The notes: generated by a model not told the origin, from the letters alone. DNA of 64,000 nt from Terracoccus sp. 273MFTsu3.1 (GCF_000383675.1 NZ_KB911827.1:203590-267589), one strand, 5' to 3'. Positions 26,723 to 35,961 are shown, counted from the first letter of the stretch. Numbers and translations are program-made.

Positions 26723-27687
26723 GCAGGCGTCTCGCGATCGGCATCGACATCGGCGGCACGAAGGTCGCAGGTGGTGTCGTCGACGAGTCGGGCGTCATCA
26801 CCCATCGCACCCGTCGTGACACCCCCCACCGCTCGACGTCCCCGGCGGTCGTCGAGAACACCATCGTCGAGTCGGTCGAGGAGCTGCTCGGCCACGTCGA
26901 CGCCGACGACGTCGTGGCCGTCGGCATCGGTGCCGCGGGCTTCGTCGCCGAGGACCGCGCGACCGTCGTCTTCGCGCCGCACCTGTCCTGGCGCAACGAG
27001 CCGCTGCGTGACGCGCTGTCCCAGCGCATCGCCCTGCCGATCACCGTCGACAACGACGCCAACGCCGCGGCGTGGGCCGAGGCGACCTTCGGTGCCGCCC
27101 GTGGCGAGTCGCACGTCGTCGTCATCACCCTCGGCACGGGCATCGGCGGCGCCCTCATCATCGACGGCAACGTCCAACGCGGCCGGCACGGCATCGCCGG
27201 CGAGTTCGGCCACATGCAGATCATGCCGGGGGGTGCGCGCTGCGAGTGCGGCAACCGTGGCTGCTGGGAGCAGTACGCCAGCGGCAACGCGCTCGTGCGC
27301 GAGGCACGCGCCATGATCGAGGCCGGGTCTCCCGTCGTCGCCGACCTGCTGGCCCGTCTCGGCGGCGACGCCAACGCGCTGACCGGTCCCTTCATCACCG
27401 AGGCCGCCCGCGAGGGCGACCCCACCGCGCGCGAGCTGCTCGCCGACATCGGCGAGTGGCTCGGCATCGGGCTGGCCAACCTCGCCTCGGCCTTCGACCC
27501 GGGCCTCTTCGTCATCGGCGGGGGCGTGAGCGCGGCCGACGAGATGCTCATCGGTCCGGCCCGCGAGGCCTTCCGCCGGCAGCTCCCGGGCCGCGGCTAC
27601 CGGCCGGAGGCGCGGATCGTGCGTGCCGTGCTCGGCAGCGACGCCGGTCTCATCGGCGCCGCCGAGCTCGCGCGCACCGGCCGCTGA
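26719..27687 (+). CDS. glk: Glucokinase, ROK family
   Basis: Phosphorylates glucose with ATP (ROK sugar kinase). The 322-residue product shows the phosphate-1 motif IGIDIGGTKVAGGVVD, VDNDANAAAWAEATFG, LGTGIGGALI, the GEFGHMQI block with substrate-binding Glu/His, and the zinc motif CECGNRGCWEQYASG. No N-terminal HTH is present, so it is an enzyme and not a repressor. It overlaps the upstream Cys-cluster gene by 4 bp. The polyphosphate-type motif set (PPGK) was not evident. Confidence 0.92.
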   Translation: MSRRLAIGIDIGGTKVAGGVVDESGVITHRTRRDTPHRSTSPAVVENTIVESVEELLGHVDADDVVAVGIGAAGFVAEDRATVVFAPHLSWRNEPLRDALSQRIALPITVDNDANAAAWAEATFGAARGESHVVVITLGTGIGGALIIDGNVQRGRHGIAGEFGHMQIMPGGARCECGNRGCWEQYASGNALVREARAMIEAGSPVVADLLARLGGDANALTGPFITEAAREGDPTARELLADIGEWLGIGLANLASAFDPGLFVIGGGVSAADEMLIGPAREAFRRQLPGRGYRPEARIVRAVLGSDAGLIGAAELARTGR

Positions 27688-27691
27688 ACCC

Positions 27692-28420
27692 ATGGCCGTG
27701 CGGCCCGGTGGCCGACCGCCGCACGTGCTGCGGGTCATGAGCTACAACGTCCACGACCTGCTCGACGACCGGGCAGCGGCGGCCCGGGTCGTGCGCGCCG
27801 TCGCCCCCGACGTGCTGTGCCTCCAGGAGGTCCCGCGCCGGCTCACGACGGAGCTCCGCCTCCCGCCGTTCGCGCGTGAGTGCCGTCTGGACTGGCACCG
27901 GGGCCGCCTCGGCACGGGCGGGACCGCGGTCCTGACGGCCGCACGGGTGGTCGTGCACGGGACGTCGCGTGGCCGTCTGCCGGTCCGCTTCCCCGACCGC
28001 ACCCGAGGGTATGCCGCCGCGACCGTCTCGCTCCCGACGGGCGGTCCGTCGCGTCCTCCCCTCACCGTCGTCAGCGTGCACCTCGGACTGCGCGCCTCCG
28101 AGCGGGTGGAGCATGCCGCGGCCGTCCTCACCGGTCTCACCCGACTCGGCGGGCTCGACGACCGGGCCGTCATCGCAGGGGACCTCAACGAGGGACCCGA
28201 CGGGACGGCATACGCGATGTTCGCCGAGCACCACCGGCCGGTGTCCGGGGGAGTGCCGACGTTTCCCGCCCTCGGCCCGAGGAACGCGCTCGACGTCATC
28301 TTCGCCGGGCCGGGACTGCAGGCGGTCGAAGCGGCGGAGACCGTCGTCGACGAGGGGGACCTCGAAGCGGGGTCGGACCACCGGCCGGTCTGGGTCGACC
28401 TCGACGTCGAGTCCGACTGA
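27692..28420 (+). CDS. Endonuclease/exonuclease/phosphatase (EEP) family protein
   Basis: A 242-residue metal-dependent phosphohydrolase of the DNase I-like fold. Motifs in order: VMSYNVHDL (Asn), VLCLQEVPRR (catalytic Glu), VVSVHLGL (His), VIAGDLNEGPDG (Asp/Asn), and the C-terminal GSDHRPVWVDLD (Asp-His). No signal peptide. Substrate may be nucleic acid, sugar phosphate or phospholipid; sequence does not decide. It starts 4 bp after glucokinase at ATG 27692, so it closes that operon. Confidence 0.85.
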   Translation: MAVRPGGRPPHVLRVMSYNVHDLLDDRAAAARVVRAVAPDVLCLQEVPRRLTTELRLPPFARECRLDWHRGRLGTGGTAVLTAARVVVHGTSRGRLPVRFPDRTRGYAAATVSLPTGGPSRPPLTVVSVHLGLRASERVEHAAAVLTGLTRLGGLDDRAVIAGDLNEGPDGTAYAMFAEHHRPVSGGVPTFPALGPRNALDVIFAGPGLQAVEAAETVVDEGDLEAGSDHRPVWVDLDVESD

Positions 28421-28430
28421 CGCGTCGGAC
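28411..28430. terminator. Short hairpin at the end of the glucokinase operon
   Basis: GTCCGAC and GTCGGAC pair around a 6-nt loop, overlapping the EEP stop codon and lying before the convergent hypothetical gene. The stem is only 7 bp. Confidence 0.4.
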
Positions 28431-28445
28431 CGCCTCGACGAGCGG

Positions 28446-29096
28446 CTAGACGCGGGTGCCGTCGTCGAACGGGTCGCGCTCGGTGCCGCCCCGCAGCACG
28501 AGCAGCACGAAACCGACGACGACCATGGTCAGGGCCGTCACGACCCACCAGCCACTGCCGTCACGGTCGAAGAAGAGGACGTAGAGCAGCAGCAGCGGGC
28601 CACCGGCGAGGCCGCCGACGATCGCCCAGAACATCGGGTCGGCCTCGGCAGACGGCAGGTCGATCTCGGAGGGCGGGACGAAGTGGTCGTCGCCGTCCGA
28701 CGCGTCGTCGGTGTCGGCGCGGCGGGACGTGGGGCCGCGCCACTCGTGGGACGTCGTCGGGGCGATCGGCAGCTCGAGCAGACCGGACGAGCCCGGCGGG
28801 TTCGACGCGCCGGCTCCCGGCTGCGGCGGCGCCGCGGGGTCGGTGCCCCGGCCGGCCTGCGGGCGTTCCACCGTCGAGGGAGAGGCGTCCGGTGCCGACG
28901 GCGGACCCGGCTCGTCGGCCGGGACGGCCTCGCTCAGCGAGACCGGCGGCGCGGGGTCGGCGACCTGCTCGGTTGCCGGCTCGGCCGCCTGGTCGGTCGA
29001 CGACGCGGCGACGTCACGACGCTGCGGCTCGGGGGCCTCGTCGTCCCACCCCGCGATGATCCGCGCGAACTCCGCGTCGAGGTCGCGGTCACTCAT
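28446..29096 (-). CDS. Hypothetical membrane protein with long disordered N-terminus
   Basis: A 216-residue protein. The start MSDRDLDAEFARIIAGWDD is an acidic amphipathic helix found in several actinobacterial small membrane proteins, from memory. Residues about 20-140 are Pro/Ala/Glu-rich and low complexity; two membrane helices follow at about 155-175 and 182-202, and the tail RGGTERDPFDDGTRV is charged. Function unknown. It is convergent with the EEP gene and divergent from plsC. Confidence 0.65.
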   Translation of the reverse strand: MSDRDLDAEFARIIAGWDDEAPEPQRRDVAASSTDQAAEPATEQVADPAPPVSLSEAVPADEPGPPSAPDASPSTVERPQAGRGTDPAAPPQPGAGASNPPGSSGLLELPIAPTTSHEWRGPTSRRADTDDASDGDDHFVPPSEIDLPSAEADPMFWAIVGGLAGGPLLLLYVLFFDRDGSGWWVVTALTMVVVGFVLLVLRGGTERDPFDDGTRV

Positions 29097-29283
29097 CGCC
29101 GGCCCCGGCGACGGTCGTGCGGCGGTGCCGGGAGGACATGCCGAAGCCTGCTGCGGCGTCGGGACGGACCGTCACGGTGGGCTCCTCGGGCGAAGCGGCT
29201 GGACCTGCTGATCCTCGCATGCGCCGCTGTCAGTGCGCGAGTGTCGTAGAGTTCGAGCCGTCACAGACGGAAGGCGGACACGG

Positions 29284-30162
29284 TTGTTCTACTGGTTCCT
29301 CAAGACGATCGTCATCGGGCCGATCATCAAGCTCCTCTTCCGTCCGTGGGTGGAGGGGGAGGAGAACATCCCCGAGGAGGGTGCCGCGATCTTCGCGAGC
29401 AACCACCTGTCCTTCTCCGACTCGATCTTCCTCCCGCTCGTGGTGTCCCGCCGCGTCACGTTCCTCGCCAAGAGCGACTACTTCACCGGGCGCGGCATCA
29501 AGGGCCGCCTCACCGCCGCCTTCTTCAAGGGCGTCGGGCAGCTGCCCGTCGACCGGTCGGGCGGCAAGGCGAGCAACGCCGCGCTGACGTCGGGCCTCAA
29601 GGTCCTGCGTCGCGGCGACCTGCTCGGCATCTATCCCGAGGGGACGCGCTCGCCCGACGGCCGTCTCTACCGCGGCCGCACCGGCGTGGCCCGGATGGCC
29701 CTCGAGGGCAAGGTCACGGTCATCCCCGTCGCGATGATCGGCACCGACAAGGCGCAGCCCACCGGCAAGGTCATCCCGCGGATCATGCGGGTCGGGGTGC
29801 GCGTCGGCAAGCCGCTCGACTTCTCGCGCTACGAGGGCATGGAGGACGACCGCTTCGTCCTGCGCTCGATCACCGACGAGATCATGTACGAGCTGATGCT
29901 GCTGTCGGGCCAGGAGTACGTCGACATGTACGCCACGTCGATGAAGGACCGGCTCGTCTCCGCGGCCCGTGCCAAGGCCCGGGAGCTGCAGGAGGCCGCC
30001 AAGCCCGGTAGCGCCGCGCCCGAGCTCGAGGAGGCGCTCGACGCCGCCGAGGGCAAGGCCCGGCCGGCCCAGGCCACCGAGTCGGGGGAAACCACCTCGG
30101 CCTCGGCCTCGGCCGCAGACGATGACGGCGACGGCGACGCTCCCGTCGTGGCGGCGTCCTGA
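29284..30162 (+). CDS. 1-acyl-sn-glycerol-3-phosphate acyltransferase (PlsC family)
   Basis: Acylates lysophosphatidate in phospholipid synthesis at the inner membrane face. Motif I SNHLSFSDSIF (H-x4-D) and motif III YPEGTRSPDGR are intact, with VTVIPVAMIGT as motif IV; the 292-residue length includes an acidic Ala-rich C-tail. The start is inferred as TTG at 29284: GGAAGG sits 9 bp upstream and the family begins with FYWFLK. An upstream GTG at 29233 is the alternative. A TAGAGT -10 candidate is at 29247. The Rv2182c homologue occupies the same place relative to aroG in M. tuberculosis. Confidence 0.88.
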   Translation: MFYWFLKTIVIGPIIKLLFRPWVEGEENIPEEGAAIFASNHLSFSDSIFLPLVVSRRVTFLAKSDYFTGRGIKGRLTAAFFKGVGQLPVDRSGGKASNAALTSGLKVLRRGDLLGIYPEGTRSPDGRLYRGRTGVARMALEGKVTVIPVAMIGTDKAQPTGKVIPRIMRVGVRVGKPLDFSRYEGMEDDRFVLRSITDEIMYELMLLSGQEYVDMYATSMKDRLVSAARAKARELQEAAKPGSAAPELEEALDAAEGKARPAQATESGETTSASASAADDDGDGDAPVVAAS

Positions 30163-30166
30163 CGTC

Positions 30167-31564
30167 ATGGCGCGCACGCGCCACGGCGCCGGCCCGGAGC
30201 ACGACGGCGATCCCGACGCCGTGCCGAGCGGTGTGCCGGGCCTGGTCCCGGGCGGTGGGCCGGGCGGCCCTGACACCGACCTGATCCCGGCGCCGGCACC
30301 GCTGTCCGGCGACGAGCTCCCGGCCGCCGTCTCGGCGCCGACGGTGGCGGTGCTCGACGACGAGCACGCCATCGTGCGCGGGCTCTGGCGAGGTATCGAC
30401 GTCTTCCGGTGCCTCGCCCTCGCGTATGCCGTCTGGTCGGTCTGTGAGCGTCACGAGCAGATCGCGCACCTCGTCGGGGCGGTCGCCATCCTCGGCGTCC
30501 TCGCCGGCTGGACGCTGGCCGTCACGCTGCGGCCGGTGCGGACCGTCCGCGCCTACACGGTCGAGCTCGCCATCGGCTGCTCCGCGATCCTCGCGACCCG
30601 GCTCGTCGACGACCCCGACGTCATCACCGCCGGCGCCAAGACCATCCCCTCGATCTGGCCGACCGCGGCCGTCATCGGGTTCGCGGTGCTGCGGGGCTGG
30701 CGCGGTGGTCTGGCAGCCGCCTCCCTCGTCGCAGCCTGCTCCTTCGTCGAGGTGGTCCAGCCGACTCCCAACACGGTCACCAACTCGATCTTCGGGCTCC
30801 TGCTCGGTGGCTGCATCGGCTACTGCGTCGACCTCGCCCGCTCGAGCCACGCGGCGCTCGCCGAGGCCATGCGGCTCGACGCCGCCCGCGCGGAGCGCGA
30901 CCGGCTCGCACGGACCGTGCACGACGGGGTGCTCCAGACGCTCGCCTTCATCAACCGCCGTGCGACCGACATCGGTGGGGAGACGGCGCGTCTCGGTGCG
31001 ATGGCGGGCGAGCAGGAGCGGATCCTGCGCACGCTCGTGAGCCAGACGGATCTCGCCGAGGTCGACCGCGCCGTCAGCGGTGACGCCGACCTGCGCGGCC
31101 TGCTGCGCCACGTCGAGGGCGACGGTGTCCAGCTCGTCTCGCCCGCCGACGCCGTGCTCCTGCCCCGGAGGGTCGCCGACGAGGTCGTCGCCGCTGTCGA
31201 GGCAGCCCTCGACAACGTCCGGCAGCACGCCGGTGACGAGGCCCGGGCGTGGGTGCTGCTCGACGACGACGGCGACGAGATCGCCGTGACGATCCGCGAC
31301 TCGGGTCGAGGTGTTCCCGAGGGTCGCCTCGAGGAGGCCGTCGGGCAGGGACGTCTCGGCGTCTCGTCGAGCATCCTCGGACGCCTCGCCGACCTGGGCG
31401 GCACCGCGACCATCACGTCCGGGGCAGCCGGGGGGACGACCGTCGAGCTGCGGATCCCCAATCGCCGGACGACACGTCTGACCAACCGGCACCATGGTCG
31501 CCGGACGCCTGCGACGACCGAACGCGGGTCGCAGGTCCGCACCCAAGGACGAGGAGCACCGTGA
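30167..31564 (+). CDS. Sensor histidine kinase, MacS/HisKA_3 type
   Basis: A 465-residue membrane kinase of the NarL/LuxR-partner class. A Gly/Pro-rich cytosolic N-terminus is followed by about five membrane spans (residues 85-235), then the dimerisation helix with ARTVHDGVLQTLAFINRR, whose His is the phospho-site in the HDxxxQ motif. The HATPase_c domain contains DNVRQHAG and VTIRDSGRGVPEG. It follows plsC by 4 bp and overlaps or abuts its response regulator gene. No ligand-binding extracellular loop of size is seen, so it may sense membrane or intracellular signals. Confidence 0.88.
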   Translation: MARTRHGAGPEHDGDPDAVPSGVPGLVPGGGPGGPDTDLIPAPAPLSGDELPAAVSAPTVAVLDDEHAIVRGLWRGIDVFRCLALAYAVWSVCERHEQIAHLVGAVAILGVLAGWTLAVTLRPVRTVRAYTVELAIGCSAILATRLVDDPDVITAGAKTIPSIWPTAAVIGFAVLRGWRGGLAAASLVAACSFVEVVQPTPNTVTNSIFGLLLGGCIGYCVDLARSSHAALAEAMRLDAARAERDRLARTVHDGVLQTLAFINRRATDIGGETARLGAMAGEQERILRTLVSQTDLAEVDRAVSGDADLRGLLRHVEGDGVQLVSPADAVLLPRRVADEVVAAVEAALDNVRQHAGDEARAWVLLDDDGDEIAVTIRDSGRGVPEGRLEEAVGQGRLGVSSSILGRLADLGGTATITSGAAGGTTVELRIPNRRTTRLTNRHHGRRTPATTERGSQVRTQGRGAP

Positions 31565-31581
31565 CGGATCAGGAGGACGCC

Positions 31582-32274
31582 ATGCCGCAGCAGGGGAGCA
31601 GCACGCCGCCCGAGCACATCCGGGTCGTCGTCGCCGACGACCACCCGATGTGGCGCGACGCCGTCGCCCGTGACCTTGCCGACGCCGGTTTCGAGGTCCT
31701 TGCGACCGCCGACGACGGCCGGTCGGCGGTGGCCCGGACCCGCGCCACGGTGCCGGACGTCCTCGTCCTCGACCTCAACCTCCCGGGCCTGTCCGGCGCG
31801 CAGGTCTGCGCCGCCCTCGCCGCGGCGCAGGTGCCGACCCGTATCCTCATCCTCTCGGCGAGCGGGGACCACCAGGACGTCCTCGACGCGGTCAAGGCCG
31901 GCGCCCTCGGCTACCTCGTGAAGTCGGCCGGCCGTGAGGAGTTCCTCGCCGCGGTGCGGGCCACGGCCGCGGGGGAGCCGGTCTTCACCGCCGGCCTCGC
32001 GGGTCTCGTCCTCGGCGAGTTCCGGCGCGTCAAGGCCGAGGGTGGAGGCACTCCGGAGCGGCCCATCCCGGAGCTGACCGACCGCGAGACCGAGATCCTC
32101 AAGTACGTCGCGACGGGCATGGGCTACAAGGAGATCGCGGCGACGCTGTTCCTCTCGCACCGCACCGTGCAGAACCACGTGCAGAACATCTTCGGCAAGC
32201 TCCAGATGCACAACCGGGTCGAGCTCGTCCGCTTCGCGATGGAGCGCGGTCTCGACCTCGCCGACCCGACGTGA
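31582..32274 (+). CDS. LuxR/NarL-family response regulator
   Basis: Cognate regulator of the preceding kinase. The receiver domain has VVVADDHPMWRDAVARDL, the phospho-acceptor in VLVLDLNLPGLSG, and VKSAGREEF with the conserved Lys; the C-terminal LuxR helix-turn-helix reads LTDRETEILKYVATG and SHRTVQNHVQNIFGKL. ATG 31582 follows AGGAGG by 5 bp; a GTG at 31561, which overlaps the kinase stop, is an equally possible start with GAGGAG 4 bp upstream. The target genes are unknown; plsC upstream is a candidate by proximity. Confidence 0.9.
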   Translation: MPQQGSSTPPEHIRVVVADDHPMWRDAVARDLADAGFEVLATADDGRSAVARTRATVPDVLVLDLNLPGLSGAQVCAALAAAQVPTRILILSASGDHQDVLDAVKAGALGYLVKSAGREEFLAAVRATAAGEPVFTAGLAGLVLGEFRRVKAEGGGTPERPIPELTDRETEILKYVATGMGYKEIAATLFLSHRTVQNHVQNIFGKLQMHNRVELVRFAMERGLDLADPT

Positions 32275-32282
32275 CCGGCATG

Positions 32283-32320
32283 GACCCGAGCTGACCCGAG
32301 CTGACCCGAGCTGACCCGCT
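32283..32320. repeat. Short tandem repeat GACCCGAGCT
   Basis: Three exact copies of the 10-mer and a shortened fourth (GACCCGCT) start 9 bp after the response regulator stop. It may act in transcript ending; no hairpin was identified. Confidence 0.8.
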
Positions 32321-32415
32321 CCGCCGGCCGGATGGCATACGTCGTCGGCGGCGTGGGCGGGGCGCTCGGAGGTTTCGGGATGCGGACCCGGGCGGGGGCA
32401 CCCCCGTGCGACGTC

Positions 32416-32421
32416 TACGCT
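32416..32421 (+). promoter_or_regulatory. -10 element of a probable leaderless aroG mRNA
   Basis: TACGCT ends 6 nt before the GTG start at 32428; there is no RBS in between. Confidence 0.5.
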
Positions 32422-32427
32422 GGCGGG

Positions 32428-33816
32428 GTGAACACGAGGACCGCCACCGCCGATGCCGGCCTCGAACCCGTTGACGGGTCCGAGGCCCTCGCCGCCCTCA
32501 CGGCCGCGGCCACCGAGCTCGAGGCCCAGCAGCAGCCTGCCTGGCCCGACACGGCTGCCCTGGCCGAGGTGATCGAGACCCTCGCCTCGTATCCTCCGCT
32601 CGTCTTCGCGGGCGAGTGCGACATCCTCACCGACCGGATGGCCAAGGCCGCCGTCGGCGAGGCTTTCGTGCTCCAGGGCGGCGACTGCGCCGAGACCTTC
32701 GCCTCCGCGACCGCCGACAACATCCGCGACCGCATCAAGACGATCCTCCAGATGGCCGCGGTGCTGACCTACGGCGCCTCGGTGCCCGTCATCAAGATCG
32801 GGCGCATGGCCGGGCAGTACGCCAAGCCGCGCAGCTCCACCGTCGAGACCCGCGAGGGCGTGACCCTGCCCGCCTTCCGAGGCGACATGGTCAACGACTT
32901 CGCGTTCCACGAGACCGCCCGCATCCCCGACCCGCAGCGCCTCGTCCGGGCCTACCACGCGAGCTCGGCGACCCTCAACCTCGTGCGCGCTTTCACGACA
33001 GGCGGTTTCGCCGACCTGCGGCATGTCCACGACTGGAACCGTGGCTTCGTCGCCAACTCGGCGAACCAGCGCTACGAGAAGATCGCCAAGGACATCGACA
33101 AGGCGATGCGCTTCATGTGGGCCTGTGGTGCCGACTTCGACGCCATGCGCACCGTCGAGTTCTACGCCGCCCACGAGGCGCTGCTGCTCGACTACGAGCG
33201 CCCGCTGACGCGCATCGACTCCCGCTCCGGGCGGCTCTACGACACGTCCGGCCACTTCGTCTGGGTCGGCGAGCGCACCCGTCAGCTCGACGGCGCGCAC
33301 GTCGACTTCGTCTCGCGCATCAGCAACCCCATCGGCGTCAAGCTCGGGCCCAAGGCCGACATCGACGAGGTGCTGCGCCTCATCGACAAGGTCGACCCGA
33401 ACCGCACGCCGGGCCGCCTGACCTTCATCACCCGCATGGGCGCGGGCACGATCCGCGACGCCCTGCCGGCCCTCGTCGACAAGGTGACGGCGTCCGGTGC
33501 CACCGTGACGTGGATCTGCGACCCGATGCACGGCAACACCTTCGAGAGCCCGTCCGGCTACAAGACGCGTGACTTCGAGGACATCGTCGAGGAGGTGCGC
33601 GGCTTCTTCGAGGTGCACCAGTCCCTCGGCACGATCCCCGGCGGCATCCACGTCGAGCTCACCGGCAACGACGTCACCGAGTGCCTCGGCGGTGCGGAGA
33701 AGATCATCGACTCCGACCTCGAGAAGCGCTACGAGTCCGTGTGCGACCCGCGGCTGAACCACCAGCAGTCGCTGGAGCTCGCCTTCCTCGTCGCCGAGAT
33801 GCTCGGCCAGGCCTGA
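32428..33816 (+). CDS. aroG: 3-deoxy-7-phosphoheptulonate synthase, class II
   Basis: First step of the shikimate pathway (PEP plus erythrose 4-phosphate). The 462-residue length and motifs fit class II (plant/mycobacterial) enzymes: FAGECDILTDRM, FVLQGGDCAETFA (metal-binding Cys), IKIGRMAGQYAKPRS, DPMHGNTFESPSGYKTR, PGGIHVELTGNDVTECLGG and a C-terminal DPRLNHQQSLELAFLVAE. GTG 32428 directly follows a TANNNT box. In mycobacteria class II DAHPS is feedback-controlled and pairs with chorismate mutase; that gene is not here. Confidence 0.95.
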   Translation: MNTRTATADAGLEPVDGSEALAALTAAATELEAQQQPAWPDTAALAEVIETLASYPPLVFAGECDILTDRMAKAAVGEAFVLQGGDCAETFASATADNIRDRIKTILQMAAVLTYGASVPVIKIGRMAGQYAKPRSSTVETREGVTLPAFRGDMVNDFAFHETARIPDPQRLVRAYHASSATLNLVRAFTTGGFADLRHVHDWNRGFVANSANQRYEKIAKDIDKAMRFMWACGADFDAMRTVEFYAAHEALLLDYERPLTRIDSRSGRLYDTSGHFVWVGERTRQLDGAHVDFVSRISNPIGVKLGPKADIDEVLRLIDKVDPNRTPGRLTFITRMGAGTIRDALPALVDKVTASGATVTWICDPMHGNTFESPSGYKTRDFEDIVEEVRGFFEVHQSLGTIPGGIHVELTGNDVTECLGGAEKIIDSDLEKRYESVCDPRLNHQQSLELAFLVAEMLGQA

Positions 33817-33819
33817 GCG

Positions 33820-34887
33820 GTGGCGGCGACGAGTCCCTTCCGGGCAGACCTGCTCAGCGACACCCTGACCCGGCCCTCCGAGGGAATGCGCGACGCCATG
33901 GCGCGCGCGGAGGTCGGCGACGACGTCTTCGGTGAGGACCCGACGCTGCGCGCCCTCGAGGAGCGCGTCGCGGGGATGCTCGGACACGAGGCCGCGCTCT
34001 TCACGCCGTCCGGCTCGATGGCCAACCAGCTCGGCGTGCGGCTGCACGTCAAGCCGGGCGAGGAGCTCATCGGCGACTCGCTCGCCCACGTCGTGCGGGC
34101 CGAGCTCGGCGCCGCAGCGGTGCTCTCGGGCATCTCGTCGCGAACGTGGGTCTCCGAGCGCGGTCGCTTCTGCGCCGACGACGCCGCCTCGCTCATGATC
34201 ACCGGCGTCGGGCCGTACCAGGTCTGCACGTCGCTCGTGATCGTCGAGAACACCCACAACTTCGGGGGCGGCACCGTGCAGTCGCTCGACGAGATCCGCC
34301 GGGCGCGCGAGGTGACGCGCGGGCGCGGGGTCGCCATGCACCTCGACGGGGCGAGGCTCTTCAACGCGCACGTCGCCTCCGGCGTGCCGGTCGGTGACTA
34401 CGGCCGTGAGTTCGACACCGTCTCGATCTGCCTGAGCAAGGGTCTCGGCGCCCCGGTCGGCAGCGTGCTCGTGGGCTCCGCTGACGCAATGGCCGAGTCA
34501 CGCATCTGGCGCAAGCGCTTCGGCGGAGGCATGAGGCAGGCCGGGATCCTCGCCGCCGCAGGGCTTTTCGCTCTCGACCACAACGTCGAGCGCCTCGCCG
34601 ACGACCACACCCGGGCACGACGCGCCGCAGAGGCCATGGCCGAGGCTGCACCCGGCGCCGTCGACCTGGCCACGGTCGAGACGAACATCGTCATCGTCGA
34701 CGTCGCCGCGGTCGGCTGGACCTCCGCCGCCTTCGTCGAGGCCGCTCTCGCCGCCGGCGTGAGGACGTATGCCGTCGGGCCCGGTGCCGTGCGCCTCGTG
34801 TGGCACCTCGACGTCGACGATGCCGGCACGGACGTCGCGATCGACGTCCTCACCGGCCTGCTGCGCTCGGCGCCCCCGGCAGCCTGA
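33820..34887 (+). CDS. L-threonine aldolase (beta-eliminating lyase family)
   Basis: PLP enzyme that splits threonine or allo-threonine into glycine and acetaldehyde. The 355-residue protein starts with FRADLLSDTLTRPSEGMRDAMA and has the GDDVFGEDPT motif, TPSGSMANQLGVRLH, the Asp in AMHLDGARLFNA, and the PLP lysine in ICLSKGLGAPVGS. GTG at 33820 comes 3 bp after the aroG stop, so it is cotranscribed. Broad-specificity aldolase is likely; stereospecificity cannot be read. Confidence 0.9.
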   Translation: MAATSPFRADLLSDTLTRPSEGMRDAMARAEVGDDVFGEDPTLRALEERVAGMLGHEAALFTPSGSMANQLGVRLHVKPGEELIGDSLAHVVRAELGAAAVLSGISSRTWVSERGRFCADDAASLMITGVGPYQVCTSLVIVENTHNFGGGTVQSLDEIRRAREVTRGRGVAMHLDGARLFNAHVASGVPVGDYGREFDTVSICLSKGLGAPVGSVLVGSADAMAESRIWRKRFGGGMRQAGILAAAGLFALDHNVERLADDHTRARRAAEAMAEAAPGAVDLATVETNIVIVDVAAVGWTSAAFVEAALAAGVRTYAVGPGAVRLVWHLDVDDAGTDVAIDVLTGLLRSAPPAA

Positions 34888-34915
34888 CCCGAGAGCGGCT
34901 CGCCAGCTTCGCCCC

Positions 34916-35036
34916 GGCGGACTTGACGCGGCGTGGCGCCGCCGTTTCGGCGCGTGAGCTGCGCCCTGGCGGACTTGGCGCGGCGTGGTGCCGCCGTTTC
35001 GGCGCGTGAGCTGCGCCCTGGCGGACTTGGCGCGGT
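34916..35036. repeat. 52-bp tandem repeat, two full copies plus part of a third
   Basis: The unit beginning GGCGGACTTG (A/G)CGCGGCGTGG recurs at 34916, 34968 and 35020 with a period of exactly 52 bp; full copies differ at two positions. The period is not a multiple of three, so it is not an in-frame coding repeat. The unit includes GCCGCCGTTTCGGCG with partial self-complementarity. It fills the gap between threonine aldolase and the EamA gene, both of which end there. Confidence 0.85.
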
Positions 35037-35054
35037 GAGGGGATCGCGCCCGTG

Positions 35055-35954
35055 TCAGACCTCGTGGTGGAGGGCCTCGACGGGCAGCTCGCCCGGGCGC
35101 CGCCGCGCGAGGAGCTCGACGGCATACATCGCAGTGAGCACGAGCGCGCCGCCGACGACCATCCGCAGCGTGGCGGACTCGTCGCCCAGGGTCACGGCGA
35201 AGAAGGCCGCGAAGACGGGCTCGAGCGTCATGACGATGGCCGCCCGCGTGGCCGGCATGTGAGCCTGCGCCCACGTCTGGACCCACAGGGCCAGGATGCT
35301 GGCGAAGACGACCATGTAGAGCACGGATGCCCACTGGCGCGGTCCGCTCGGCAGGACGACGCCCCCGGGCAGGGCGCCGACGACGCAGAGCACGGCGATG
35401 ACGACCATCTGCACGACGGACAGACCGGTCGCGATCTCGGAGGCGCTGTAGCGGCCGAGGCCGACGATGTGCAGGGCGTAGAGGGCGGCCGCGAGCAGGG
35501 TGATGGCCTCGCCGACCCCGACGGAGAAGCCGTTGAGCGAGAGCAGGGCCAGACCCACGGTCGCGAGTCCGACTGCTGCCCACGTGGATCCGGCCACGCG
35601 CTCGCGCAGCAGGACGGCGGTGAAGACCGGGGTGAGCACGACGTAGGTGCCGGTGATGAAGCCCGACACGGAGGCCGGTGTCGTCGCGAGACCCTGCGTC
35701 TGGAAGATCTGGGCCAGTCCGTAGAGGGCCCCGAGACCGACACCGACGAGGACCTGACGACGGCTCAGGGCGCGCACCGGGCGCCAGAACACGAGGAGCA
35801 TGATGACCGCCGACAGACTGAAACGCACCGCGAGGAAGTCGACCGGCGGGACGGTCTCGACGAGATCGCGGATGAGGAAGAACGTCGAGCCCCACACGGC
35901 CGTGAGGGCGACGAGGAGCAGCGTGGCCAGGCGCGTGCGCGCCGCAGGAGTCAC
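35055..35954 (-). CDS. EamA/DMT-family transporter
   Basis: A 299-residue, ten-helix drug/metabolite transporter with two EamA repeats. It begins TPAARTRLATLLLVALTAVWGSTFFLIRDLV, a typical DMT start, and ends with a short hydrophilic tail. Substrate unknown; amino acid or metabolite export is usual for the group. GTG 35954 starts 7 bp after the pknL stop, so it is probably cotranscribed with the kinase. Confidence 0.88.
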   Translation of the reverse strand: MTPAARTRLATLLLVALTAVWGSTFFLIRDLVETVPPVDFLAVRFSLSAVIMLLVFWRPVRALSRRQVLVGVGLGALYGLAQIFQTQGLATTPASVSGFITGTYVVLTPVFTAVLLRERVAGSTWAAVGLATVGLALLSLNGFSVGVGEAITLLAAALYALHIVGLGRYSASEIATGLSVVQMVVIAVLCVVGALPGGVVLPSGPRQWASVLYMVVFASILALWVQTWAQAHMPATRAAIVMTLEPVFAAFFAVTLGDESATLRMVVGGALVLTAMYAVELLARRRPGELPVEALHHEV

Positions 35955-35961
35955 GGGGGCC

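Noticed and set aside
30820..34371. A 1183-codon open frame on the minus strand
   Set aside because: It runs antisense across the kinase, regulator, aroG and aldolase genes, has no protein-like motifs and reflects third-position GC bias.
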